DNA from: Deroplatys truncata
Taxonomy: Eukaryota > Arthropoda > Insecta > Mantodea > Mantidae
Assembly: GCA_030765065.1 (NCBI GenBank)
Contig: CM060990.1
Span: forward strand, 414,107,198-414,171,197
Length of the DNA stretch: 64,000 bases
Direction: 5' to 3'
Below the pieces are notes generated by a model. The model did no database searches. It worked only from the letters and a program-made list of their open reading frames with translations, and was not told the origin of the DNA. The position numbers and the translations under genes were made by a program. Shown here one piece after another: positions 36,606 through 47,144 of the stretch (positions are counted from its first letter, which is position 1; every line of letters begins with the position of its first letter).

Positions 36606-39600
36606 TTAAATGCGCAGATTAAAATCACTGTCATGAATAAAACGTAAAACACATCCCACAGCATGCGTGTCGTCTGCCAAAACGTTGGCTAGGCCAACAG
36701 GCAGACCCACACGAGCACGCAATGCAGCTAAAACCTGACACTCTGTTAAAATGTGACGCACCGTTAAGCGCACGTCACACTGCCCACAGAGTGACGCATG
36801 GTCACCACTCAGCAAATACTTATGACTAAAAATGCAATGTCCGATACGAAGGCGTGTTAAAATTACCTCTTCCCGACGAAAAGCACGGGAAGAGGTAGCC
36901 CAGACTAACGGGAGAGGCTTAACCTCCCGCAACTTGTTCCCCCGGAGGGCCGTCCACTCATCGCTCCAAAGCGAGAGGATGCGGCGACGTAAAACAATAA
37001 ACAAATCTGACGAGGGAACAACAGAGGTAAAACGTCTGGGTGATAAAATCGCCGACTTGGCAGCGACATCGGCAGACTCATTACCTGAGATACCCACATG
37101 ACCTGGAATCCACAAGAAGGAGACGCTGATGCCAGAGACATCAAGCGAGTGGAGCAGGTCATGAACGCGCTGTACGAACGGGTGGTAACTGTACAGCGAG
37201 CTAATACTTTGAAGAGCACTCAGGGAGTCGGAACAAATAAAACAGTGCCGTAAGTCGTGCCGCTGAATATATAAAAGAGACTGATAAATGCTAAAAAGTT
37301 CGGCGGTAAAAATCGAACATTGCTCTGGTAAACGAAAGGTAAAACTATTTCCACCACAAAAAAGGCACATCCTACTCCTGCATCAGTCTTAGATCCATCA
37401 GTAAAGATAAAAGGCAAGTCCCCGAATTGCGACTGAAGTTCTAAAAACGCTGATCTAAAGACTGAAGAAGGGGTCTCATTCTTCGGCATTGACGATAACC
37501 CAAGGTGACAGAGGGCCTCAGCGCGCGACCATGGAGGAAAACGCGTTTCCCCCCTTGGAAGGGCCGGCGCTGGCGTAACGTCCAAATGCCGAAGTAGCAG
37601 TCGAAATCGAACCCCTGGAGGGAGCAATGCAGAGGAGCTAACTAAATATTGCCGGTCACGTGAATCCTCGAAAAATGCCGCGAAAGACGGGTGGTCAGGC
37701 AAGCTTGAGAGTCGACAGGCATAGCTGCACAAGAGCATCTCACGCCTGGAGGACAGCGGAGGCTCTGCAGCTTCAGCATAAAGACTGGGCACGGTGCTAG
37801 TTGGAAAGGCCCCTGTAGCGACTCTAAGACCACGATGATGAATGGGATTCAAACGACGTAACACAGATGGACGTGCCGACGAATAAACAAAACACCCGTA
37901 ATCAAGTTTGGATCGGACCAAAGAGCGATGAAGGCGAAGAAGGACGGTCCGATCAGCTCCCCAGGATGTGCTACTTAAAACACGTAAACGATTAAGAGAA
38001 CGGTCACACTTTGCTTTTAAAAAGGAAACGTGCGAGGTCCAACACAACTTCCTATCAAAAATCAACCCCAAAAATTTCGCCTCGTCTGCAAACGGAATTA
38101 TCCCTGGCCCAAGATGGAGAGAGGGCGGAGGGAAATAATTCCGGCGCCAAAAGTTGATGCAGACGGATTTCTCGGCGGAGAAATTAAAGCCGTTGGCGTT
38201 ACTCCAGGCGTAGAGACGGTCGATACAGCTCTGGAGACGGCGTTCGAGTAGACAGGTCCGCCGTGAACTGCAATAAATAGCGAAATCGTCAACAAAAAGG
38301 GACGATGAAATGCCAGGTGGAATACACTCAACAATGGGGTTGATAGCAATCGCAAAAAGTGTGACACTGAGTACAGAGCCCTGCGGTACTCCGTTCTCTT
38401 GAATAAAACGACGAGATAAAACCGAGCCCACACGTACACGAAAGACGCGGTCCGTCATAAACTCCCGAAGAAATATGGGAAGACGACCGCGGATATTCCA
38501 ATCGTGAAGTGTACGTAAAATGCCGCCCCTCCAACAAGTGTCATAAGCTTTCTCCAGGTCAAAAAATACAGCCACGGTTTGACACTTTCTCAGAAATCCA
38601 TTCATAATATGCGTCGACAAGGACACCAGATGGTCGACGGTAGAGCGATAGCGACGAAACCCGCACTGAGCGTTCGCTAGAAGTTTCTGAGACTCAAGCC
38701 ACCATGTCAACCGCCCGTTGATCATGCGCTCCATCACCTTACAAATGCAACAGGTGAGGGAGATAGGGCGGTAGCTGGAAGGCAGTTGGCGATCCTTCCC
38801 AGGCTTAAGTATAGGGACAATGGTGGCTTCGCGCCAAACGGAAGGAAAAATGCCGTCTTGCCAAATACGGTTATAGACCTGTAAGAGAAATAGTTTACGG
38901 TCGGCTGAAAGGTTCTTTAACATCAGGACATGAATGCCGTCCGGCCCGGGAGCGGAGTGCCGAGAGCAATGAAGAGCGTGCTCCAGCTCCCTCATTGTGA
39001 ATAGTTCGTTATAGCATTCATCATTAACAGACCGAAAAGTATATGATTCGGAATCCTGCCGGTCTTTATTAGAGCGAAAGCCGGCGGAATAATGGTCTGA
39101 ACTGGAAACCGCCTCAAAGGCAGAACCCAGAGTGTTAGCGATGGCAGCCGGATCCACTATGGTGGCATTAGAAACCTGAAGGCCAGAAACAGTACAATGT
39201 GACACTTTACCTGAGAAGCGACGAAGTTTATCCCAAACAACGGATGAAGGCGTAAAACGATTAAAAGACTCGACAAAACGAGCCCAAGATGCCTTCTTGC
39301 TATCCTGAATAATGCGACGAGCCCTGGCGCGCGATTGTTTAAAAGTCACCAAATTATCAAGTGTAGGGTGGCGCCGAAACACCCTAAGTGCAGTCCTACG
39401 GGCACGAACGGCGTCCCGACAATCCTCGTTCCACCACGGAACAGGTGGCCGCCGAGGTTGGGAGGATGAACGGGGTATTGCACGTTCGGCGGCTGAGAAA
39501 ATAATAGACGTAAGGTGCTGCACTAGTTGATTAATGTCGGAGAAGGGTTGGTCGTCAAAATGCACGAGGCTGGAATGCAAGCTCCAGTCGGCTTTTGCGA

Positions 39601-40294
39601 ATATCCAGGTAGGTACTCTGGAATGCTGTACGTGGTGCGACAGAAGAGAAACGATGCAGGGGAAATGGTCGCTGGAGTAGGTGTCAGCGACGACGTTCCA
39701 CTGAAGGCGACGTGCAAGCTGGATTGCGCAAAGGGCAAGGTCCAGGTGAGAGAAAGTACCAGAAGAATCAGAAATAAAAGTAGGTGCACCTGTATTGAGG
39801 ATGGAAAGATTGAACTGATAAAAAATGTCGGAAAGAAGAGTTCCCCTCGCACAAGCCCTTGGCGAACCCCATAGTGGGTGATGGGCATTAAAATCTCCCA
39901 ACAGAAGAAATGGTGCTGGGAGAGCGGACAGGAGAGCTCGAATGTCCGCGGGAGCGAGGGGAGACGATGGAGGTGAATATACAGAGCAAACAGAAAACAA
40001 AAAGCCGGGTAAGTGAAGGCGAACGGCAACAGCTTGCAAGTCGTTTGTAAGTGTGACAGGTGTAAAATGAACGTCGTTACGCACTCAGAACATGACACCT
40101 CCATGAGCAGGAGTACCCTACTCCGGTTCAAGGTCGTAGCGAACCGGAGTATATCCTCGGAGATCAAAAGGATCGTGAGGGCGAAGCTTAGTCTCCTGCA
40201 AACATACGACCATAGGCGAATGGGAACGCAATAAAAGTTGCAGTTCCGCCCTATGCGATCGTACACCACGTACATTCCAGGTCAGGATAGCCAT
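36606..40294 (-). pseudogene. LINE copy 11 ORF2, one stop and one frameshift
   Basis: The start at 40294 follows the normal MAILTWNVRGV pattern. A TGA interrupts the endonuclease at about codon 70 (VMF-stop-VRND), the same stop as in copy 12. From there the frame is open through RT (FVDDFAIYCSSRR) to RNase H motif 1 (FIFTDGSKTDAGVGCAF). A one-base loss in an A/T run at 37358-37363 shifts the rest into the frame open at 36606-37370, which has FTAELFSIYQS, CSDSLSAL, IPGHVGISGNESADVAAK and the finger LCGQCDVRLTVRHILTEC. Copies 14 and 15 have the same shift. Confidence 0.92.
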
Positions 40295-40343
40295 TAAGAA
40301 TAAGGGGATAAACTTTCTATTTAGAAGGGCGGCTTAAAATTAC

Positions 40344-41633
40344 CTATTGTTTAACCTTTGGGCTCGGGCTTTTGGTATGGAGTTGGTCAGACTCCATAGC
40401 TTCCTCGGAGGGAGGGCCCACGCGCTCAGTGCCAGAAACCGATTCAAGCGCCGTGAATCGGTTCTGGGTGGCGATGGGCGAAGGGTGCCGCTGAGCGCGG
40501 CTTGTCCCAGGACCATCCTGGGACATCGACCTCCGAGGAGGAGAAGGTGAACTTTTGTTACCGCGCGCACGCGGAGGGTGTTTCAAAAAATCTTCCCTAC
40601 GAAGTTTCTGCTTGGGCTTCTTTTCAACGGCTTGCGACTTCATTGACTTGGGACCAGGTTTATACGGCTTGGTAACTGTAGCCTTAATAGACGGCCGGAT
40701 GGTAGTGGCGGTTAATCCAGTCAAGGTCCAGGTCTGAGTTTCGGCATCTACTCGTGGTACTGGCGAGGCAACAACAGAACTAAATGTGCCAGATCGCAGG
40801 AGTGAAGGTTGGCGCGCATGGAAACGCCTCCGGGCTTCAGCGAAGGAGAGTTTTTCCTTTACCCGGATCTCCTGGATCGCCTTCTCGTCCAAGTACCGCG
40901 GACAGTCGGCAAACGAAGCAGAATGTGACCCTTTACAATTAACGCAGACGGGAGCTGTTGAACAGGTACCTTCGTGTGAGGGCTGGCTACATGTTGCACA
41001 GATGTTAACGGCACTCTTACAGGAGACTTGCGTATGCCCAAAACGTTGGTATTTAAAACAACGCAGAGGTCTAGGAATATAAGGCCTCACAGAAATCCGT
41101 TCGTACCCTGCGGAAATGCTCGTGGGCAGATCGACGCCATCAAATGTTGGATACAGTGTACGAGTAGGTACCAATACGCCGACGCGTTTGGCCTGCACTC
41201 GATGCACTGCAGTGACCTTTTCATCAGATAGATATTCTACGAGATCCTCGTCCGATATACCATCGAGGCTATGGGTGGTAAGGATGCCCCGACAGGAGTT
41301 CAATGTGCGGTGCTTCTCAACACGGATGGGGTAACCGTGGAGAAGCGTAGCGCGCAACAAGGTCTTACTTTGCTGATCGGACTTAGTTTGTGCCAATAAG
41401 GAACCATTCCGTAGACGAGTGCATGATTGAACCGCACCAGCAATAGCATCTATTCCCTTCTGAATTATAAAAGGGTTCACCTTCTCAAAGTTTTGTCCTT
41501 CTTCTGTTCTCGAAATGACCAAGTAACAACCAGATGACGACGGTGCTACTTCTGTTACAATAACTTTTCGGCGCTTGTTTGTATTAATGGAGGAAGGGTG
41601 CTCCATAGCGAGATAAATCCTCCACCATTGCAA
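40344..41633 (-). CDS. LINE copy 11 ORF1 protein (open, zinc knuckles)
   Basis: The only open ORF1 in the window: 429 codons from MQWWRIYLAMEHPSS. Residues ~1-210 are a variable N-terminal domain with the ATLLHGYPIRVEKH segment. Three zinc knuckles lie at about 205-265: CFKYQRFGHTQVSC, whose second Cys is Tyr; CATCSQPSHEGTC; and CVNCKGSHSASFADC. The rest is basic and Pro/Ser-rich with PSPPRRSMSQDGPGTSR. A TAG ends it about nine codons before the usual end (VILSRPSK). ORF1 proteins of I and Jockey relatives coat element RNA and help target it to the nucleus. The damaged first knuckle suggests this copy may not be fully active. Confidence 0.88.
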   Translation of the reverse strand: MQWWRIYLAMEHPSSINTNKRRKVIVTEVAPSSSGCYLVISRTEEGQNFEKVNPFIIQKGIDAIAGAVQSCTRLRNGSLLAQTKSDQQSKTLLRATLLHGYPIRVEKHRTLNSCRGILTTHSLDGISDEDLVEYLSDEKVTAVHRVQAKRVGVLVPTRTLYPTFDGVDLPTSISAGYERISVRPYIPRPLRCFKYQRFGHTQVSCKSAVNICATCSQPSHEGTCSTAPVCVNCKGSHSASFADCPRYLDEKAIQEIRVKEKLSFAEARRRFHARQPSLLRSGTFSSVVASPVPRVDAETQTWTLTGLTATTIRPSIKATVTKPYKPGPKSMKSQAVEKKPKQKLRREDFLKHPPRARGNKSSPSPPRRSMSQDGPGTSRAQRHPSPIATQNRFTALESVSGTERVGPPSEEAMESDQLHTKSPSPKVKQ

Positions 41634-41799
41634 CCGTCTCCGACCTCGGGCTCTGACTTCTCGGGCGTTACCCCGGCTTGGGTGAGTGGCCTATCTATAC
41701 CAGACTCACCCTAGGGTCACTTCTCCCAGAACATAGACAACCGGTACCTAACGGCGTTGTAGAGTCTGAGGTACTCCCCCTGCTTCAGACATCCCCACA

Positions 41800-42110
41800 G
41801 GCCACATTTCAATAGGGCAATGCCCGGGGCCACATATTGCGAGGAGTGTACAAACCTTCTTTGAAGAGCGACAGGTACCATTGCTTCCCTGGCCTGCAAG
41901 TTCACCTAACATGTCACCCATCGAACATGTCTGGGATATGGTTGGTCGGCATCTGGTGCATCACAGTCCTCCTGTAACCAGTGTCACAGATTTGTAGGCT
42001 CAAATACAACTGCATGGTGGGAAATCCCTCAGGAACCTATTCAGAACCTTTTTGATTCAATCCCATGGTGTACAGCAGTTCTAATTGCAGCGCATGGAGG
42101 CCACACCAAA
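41800..42110 (+). pseudogene. Tc1-like transposase C-terminal remnant
   Basis: Readable with one frameshift near 41850: GNARGHILRGVY, then FFEERQVPLLPWPASSPNMS and PIEHVWDMVGRHL, and later RMEATPNTEY. In active Tc1 transposases the first block is DNARPH and supplies the second catalytic Asp; here it is Gly. The SPIEHVW block would supply the third acidic residue and is preserved. In active elements this enzyme cuts and joins transposon ends; this copy is dead. Confidence 0.78.
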
Positions 42111-42220
42111 TACTGAGTATTAGGGCTCAAAGTCATGTGTACATTTGAAAAGTTTATCATTTGTTACTTGTCATGTACGTAACCTGTGGTATTAAATTCA
42201 TTAAATTCATGTGCTTCCTT

Positions 42221-42253
42221 CTTGGTGTTGCAATTTCCACAGATGGCAGTGTA
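42221..42253 (+). repeat. Tc1-like terminal inverted repeat (right end)
   Basis: Starts CTTGGTGTTGCAATTTCCAC and ends GGCAGTGTA. It resembles the widespread insect Tc1-type end with CTTGGTGTTGCA inside and AGTGTA at the tip. The partner end is not in the window. Confidence 0.65.
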
Positions 42254-42266
42254 ATTTTTTTGATCA

Positions 42267-43005
42267 ATTCTTATGTCCATTCACTATACACAAGCAGAAT
42301 TGTTGATTCAATAATGAAACACACAGCAAAGAAAAGGGCATAAATAAAGACAGGCAAAGTATGAAGAAAAATGCCTAAGTATTATGAAATGGATATTTTA
42401 ACACCAAAACGTTATTGTATCTTAAGGGTTTGGCACAGGTTTACTTCATTAGTTTAAAATAATAGGCTTTTGTTCATATTTGATAAGTTATCAAACGAAA
42501 TACAAGTTACATGGGGTTTGAACATTTTCAGCATTGAAAAACTCTTAAACTTAGAAGAAAACAAGTTACTGGTTGCTTTGTCGTTGCTTAATACTAATTA
42601 TAAAAAGCCACTAAAAGCACCGGTTCATGAAACTAAAAACTTCAAGAGTAGAGGCCGTTTCATTTGGTACATGACATCACAAATAAACTGCTACATGTTC
42701 TGAACACTACCTTAATTGGAAAGAATGGTTTGGATTTTGTAAATGTGTTTCAAGAAAACTGCCCAAATAGTATATTTGGAAAGCCCGCTTCATTTCTAAT
42801 GGAAACTATTATAAAAACAAAAAATCATGATATGAAGACTTAATAAAATATGAAGACTTTATGAAAATATGAAACATGACATTTTTAGTTACCTGCATTG
42901 AATTCTATACTCTGCTAAGTATAAAAATACTTGTTCCCATAATCATAGCAAGAATGGCTTAAAATATGAAATTTCATACTTTGCCTGCCTTTAGTCATAA
43001 ATGTG
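42267..43005 (+). repeat. Diverged duplicated sequence, unit 1
   Basis: Aligns by eye with 49575-50592: TTATGTCCATTCACTATACA at 42271 and 49578, ATTATGAAATGGATATTT, TTTACTTCATTA, CTTGCTTAATACTAAT, CACTTGTTCCCA and GCAAGAATGG. A 77-codon open stretch (42470-42703) encodes LLVALSLLNTNYKKPLKAPV, and unit 2 has LLVTLPLLNTNHNMPLKALV. It could be an old coding repeat; I do not recognise the family. Confidence 0.65.
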
Positions 43006-43017
43006 CCTTGTTGCTGA
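43006..43017. repeat. Target site duplication of copy 12, left
   Basis: CCTTGTTGCTGA, repeated exactly at 49072-49083. Its last TGA is in register with the (TGA)n tail that follows. Confidence 0.95.
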
Positions 43018-43035
43018 TGATGATGATATGCGGTT

Positions 43036-43072
43036 TAAGGGCGCTAAACTGCTATGGTCATCAGCGCCCTTA
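43036..43072 (-). promoter_or_regulatory. 3'UTR hairpin of LINE copy 12
   Basis: TAAGGGCGCT (43036-43045) pairs perfectly over 10 bp with AGCGCCCTTA (43063-43072), leaving a 17-base loop ATGGTCATC-type. It lies within 20 bp of the tail in every copy that keeps its 3' end. The likely role is recognition of element RNA by the RT, inferred from stem-loop-dependent LINEs. Confidence 0.75.
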
Positions 43073-43432
43073 CAGTGTATAAAAGATAAGGTCAAAATAT
43101 AAAACAGGTAAAAGAACCGCATATTTAAAAACGGGACCCAAACCCGCGATGATCAAAAAGCTAAAACTAACAATATAACAATAACAAATAAAACAATAAC
43201 AATAATAACAATAACAACAATAACAATAAAAACAATAATAACAATAACAACAATAATAAGAACAAGACAAAGATCTGAAAAACAACACACTAAAAGCATA
43301 GGCAGTAAAGGATTAAAACGTGTCAGGAACTGTACAATGCGAGGGACATGAGCGCCATATGTCCACTGGGGATAAGAGTTCCCATAAAAAACCGACAGGA
43401 TAAAAGTACGAAGCTAACAGACGCCCAACGCA

Positions 43433-46400
43433 TTAAATGCGCACATTAAAATCACTGTCATGAATAAAACGTAAAACACATTCCACAGCATGCGTGTCGT
43501 CTGCCAAAACGTTGGCTAGGCCAACAGGCAGACCCACACGAGCACGCAATGCAGCTAAAACCTGACACTCTGTTAAAATGTGACGCACCGTTAAGGGCAC
43601 GTCACACTGCCCACAGAGTGGCGCGGGGTCACCACTCAGCAAATACTTATGACTAAAAATGCAATGTCCGATACGAAGGCGTGTTAAAATTACCTCTTCC
43701 CGACGAGAAGCACGGGAAGAGGTAGCCCAGACTAACGGGAGAGGCTTAACCTCCCGCAACTTGTTCCCCCGGAGGGCCGTCCACTCATCGCTCCAAAGCG
43801 AGAGGATGCGGCGACGTAAAACAATAAACAAATCTGACGAGGGAACAACAGAGGTAAAACGTCTGGGTGATAAAATCGCCGACTTGGCAGCGACATCGGC
43901 AGACTCATTACCTGAGATGCCCACATGACCTGGAATCCACAAGAAGGAGACGCTGATGCCAGAGACATCAAGCGAGTGGACCAGGTCATGAATGCGCTGT
44001 ACGAGCGGGTGGTAACTGTACAGCGAGCTAATAGTTTGAAGAGCACTCAGGGAGTCGGAACAAATAAAACAGTGCCGTAAGTCGTGCCGCTGAATATATA
44101 AAAGAGACTGATAAATGCTAAAAAGTTCGGCGGTAAAAATCGAACATTGCTCTGGTAAACGAAAGGTAAAACTATTTCCACCACAAGAAAAGGCACATCC
44201 TACTCCTGCATCAGTCTTAGATCCATCAGTAAAGATAAAAGGCAAGTCCCCGAATTGCGACTGAAGTTCTAAAAACGCTGATCTAAAGACTGAAGAAGGG
44301 GTCTCATTCTTCGGCATTGACGATAACCCAAGGTGACAGAGGGCCTCAGCGCGCGACCATGGAGGAAAACGCGTTTCCCCCCTTGGAAGGGCCGGCGCTG
44401 GCGCAACGTCCAAATGCCGAAGTAGCAGTCGAAATCGAACCCCTGGAGGGAGCAATGCAGAGGAGCTAACTAAATATTGCCGGTCAAGTGAATCCTCGAA
44501 AAATGCCGCGAAAGACGGGTGGTCAGGCAAGCTTGAGAGTCGACAGGCATAGCTGCACAAGAGCATCTCATGCCTGGAGGACAGCGGAGGCTCTGCAGCT
44601 TCAGCATAAAGACTGGGCACGGGGCTAGTTGGAAAGGCCCCTGTAGCGACTCTAAGACCACGATGATGAATGGGATTCAAACGACGTAACACAGATGGAC
44701 GTGCCGACGAATAAACAAAACACCCGTAATCAAGTTTGGATCGGACCAAAGAGCGATAAAGACGAAGAAGGACGGTCCGATCAGCTCCCCAGGATGTGCC
44801 ACTTAAAACACGTAAAAGATTAAGAGAACGGTCACACCTTGCTTTTAAAAAGGAAACGTGCGAGGTCCAACACAACTTCCTATCAAAAATCAAGCCCAAA
44901 AATTTCGCCTCGTCTGCAAACGGAAGTATCCCTGGCCCAAGATGGAGAGAGGGCGGAGGGAAATACTTCCGGCGCCAGAAGTTGATGCAGACGGATTTCT
45001 CGGCGGAGAAATTAAAGCCGTTGGCGTTACTCCAGGCGTAGAGACGGTCGATACAGCTCTGGAGACGGCGTTCGAGTAGACAGGTCCGCCGTGAACTGCA
45101 ATAAATAGCGAAATCGTCAACAAAAAGGGACGATGAAATGCCAGGTGGAATACAATCAACAATGGGGTTGATAGCAATCGCAAAAAGTGTGACACTGAGT
45201 ACAGAGCCCTGCGGTACTCCGTTCTCTTGAATAAAACGACGAGATAAAACCGAGCCCACACGTACACGAAAGACGCGGTCCGTCATAAACTCCCGAAGAA
45301 ATATGGGAAGACGACCGCGGATATTCCATTCGTGAAGTGTACGTAAAATGCCGCCCCTCCAACAAGTGTCATAAGGTTTCTCCAGGTCAAAAAATACAGC
45401 CACGGTTTGACACTTTCTCAGAAAACCATTCATAATATGCGTCGACAAGGACACCAGATGGTCGACGGTAGAGCGATAGCGACGAAACCCGCACTGAGCG
45501 TTCGCTAGAAGTTTCTGAGACTCAAGCCACCATGTCAACCGCCCGTTGATCATGCGCTCCATCACCTTACAAATGCAACTGGTGAGGGAGATAGGGCGGT
45601 AGCTGGAAGGTAGTTGGCGATCCTTCCCAGGCTTAAGTATAGGGACAATGGTGGCTTCGTGCCAAACGGAAGGAAAAATGCCGTCTTGCCAAATACGGTT
45701 ATAGACCTGTAAGAGAAATAGTTTACTGTCGGCTGAAAGGTTCTTTAACATCAAGACATGAATGCCGTCCGGCCCGGGAGCGGAGTGCCGAGAGCAATGA
45801 AGAGCGTGCTCCAGCTCCCTCATTGTGAACAGTTCGTTATAGCATTCATCATTAATCGACCGAAAAGTATATGATGCGGAATCCTGCCGGTCTTTAATAG
45901 AGCGAAAGCCGGCGGAATAATGGTCTGAACTGGAAAACGCCTCAAAGGCAGAACCCAGAGTGTTAGCGATGGCAGCCGGATCCACTATGGTGGCATTAGA
46001 AACCTGAAGGCCAGAAACAGTACAATGTGACACTTTACCTGAGAAGCGACGAAGTTTATCCCAAACAACGGATGAAGGCGTAAAACGATTAAAAGACTCG
46101 ACAAAACGAGCCCAAGATGCCTTCTTGCTATCCTGAATAATGCGACGAGCCCTGGCGCGCGATTGTTTAAAAGTCACCAAATTATCAAGTGTAGGGTGGC
46201 GCCGAAACACCCTAAGTGCAGTCCTACGGGCACGAACGGCGTCCCGACAATCCTCGTTTCACCACGGAACAGGTGGCCGCCGAGGTTGAGAGGATGAACT
46301 GGGTATTGCACGTTCGGCGGCTGAGAAAATAATAGACGTAAGGTGCTGCACTAGTTGATTAATGTCGGAGAAAGGTTGGTCGTCAAAATGCACGAGGCTG

Positions 46401-47122
46401 GAATGCAAGCTCCAGTCGGCTTTTGCGAATATCCAGGTAGGTACTCTGGAATGCTGTACGTGGTGCGACAGAAGAGAAACGATGCAGGGGAAATGGTCGC
46501 TGGAGTAGGTGTCAGCGACGACGTTCCACTGAAGGCGACGTGCAAGCTGGATTGAGCAAAGGGCGAGGTCCAGGTGAGAGAAAGTACCAGAAGAATCAGA
46601 AATAAAAGTAGGTGCACCTGTATTGAGGATGGAAAGATTGAACTGATAAAAAATGTCGGAAAGAAGAGTTCCCCTCGCACAAGCCCTTGGCGAACCCCAT
46701 AGTGGGTGATGGGCATTAAAATCTCCCAAAAGAAGAAATGGTGCTGGGAGAGCGGACAGGAGAGCTCGAATGTCCGCGGGAGCGAGGGGAGACGATGGAG
46801 GTGAATATACAGAGCAAACAGAAAACAAAAAGCCGGGTAAGTGAAGGCGAACGGCAACAGCTTGCAAGTCGGATGTAAGTGTGACAGGTGTAAAATGAAC
46901 GTCGTTACGCACTCAGAACATGACACCTCCATGAGCAGGAGTACCCTACTCCGGTTCAAGGTCGTAGCGAACCGGAGTATATCCTCGGAGATCAAAAGGA
47001 TCGTGAGGGCGAAGCTTAGTCTCCTGCAAACATACGACCATAGGCGAATGGGAACGCAATAAAAGTTGCAGTTCCGCCCTATGCGATCGTACACCACGTA
47101 CATTCCAGGTCAGGATAGCCAT
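43433..47122 (-). pseudogene. LINE copy 12 ORF2, full frame with two nonsense codons
   Basis: 1230 codons in one frame, with stops only at about codon 70 (TGA in VMF-stop-VRND, shared with copy 11) and about codon 289 (W to TGA in PVPW-stop-NEDC, at 46258). Domains: APE endonuclease 1-230 (LQETKLRPHDPFD, GDFNAHH near 136, SSDHFPCIVSL); RT about 400-720 (SYRPISLTSCICKVMERM, NGVPQGSVLSVT, catalytic FVDD near 667-670); RNase H about 955-1080 (FTDGSK near 962, TAELFS, CSDSLSAL, IPGHVGISGNESAD near 1069); C-terminal finger CGQCDVPLTVRHILTEC near 1170. RNase H is in frame here, unlike copies 11, 14 and 15. The start is 22 nt after the ORF1 stop. Confidence 0.95.
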
Positions 47123-47144
47123 TAAGAATAAGGGGATAAACTTT

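Larger units (their letters stand above)
36189..41739 (-). mobile_element. LINE copy 11, young type, 5'UTR-truncated
   Basis: ATGATGATGATA tail, perfect 3' hairpin, AAC/AAT tract (36340-36432), nearly complete ORF2, open ORF1, and only about 105 bp of 5'UTR, ending at GAACATAGACA (41739) where a Tc1-like relic begins. It is very similar to copies 12 and 15. Confidence 0.93.
41740..42253 (+). mobile_element. Tc1/mariner-like relic with one terminal repeat
   Basis: The plus strand keeps the last third of a Tc1-type transposase, then a spacer and one terminal inverted repeat, CTTGGTGTTGCAATTTCCAC onward (42221-42253), ending GTGTA, where TA fits the usual target. The left part is missing. The junction with LINE copy 11 at 41739/41740 has no visible duplication. 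Confidence 0.75.
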
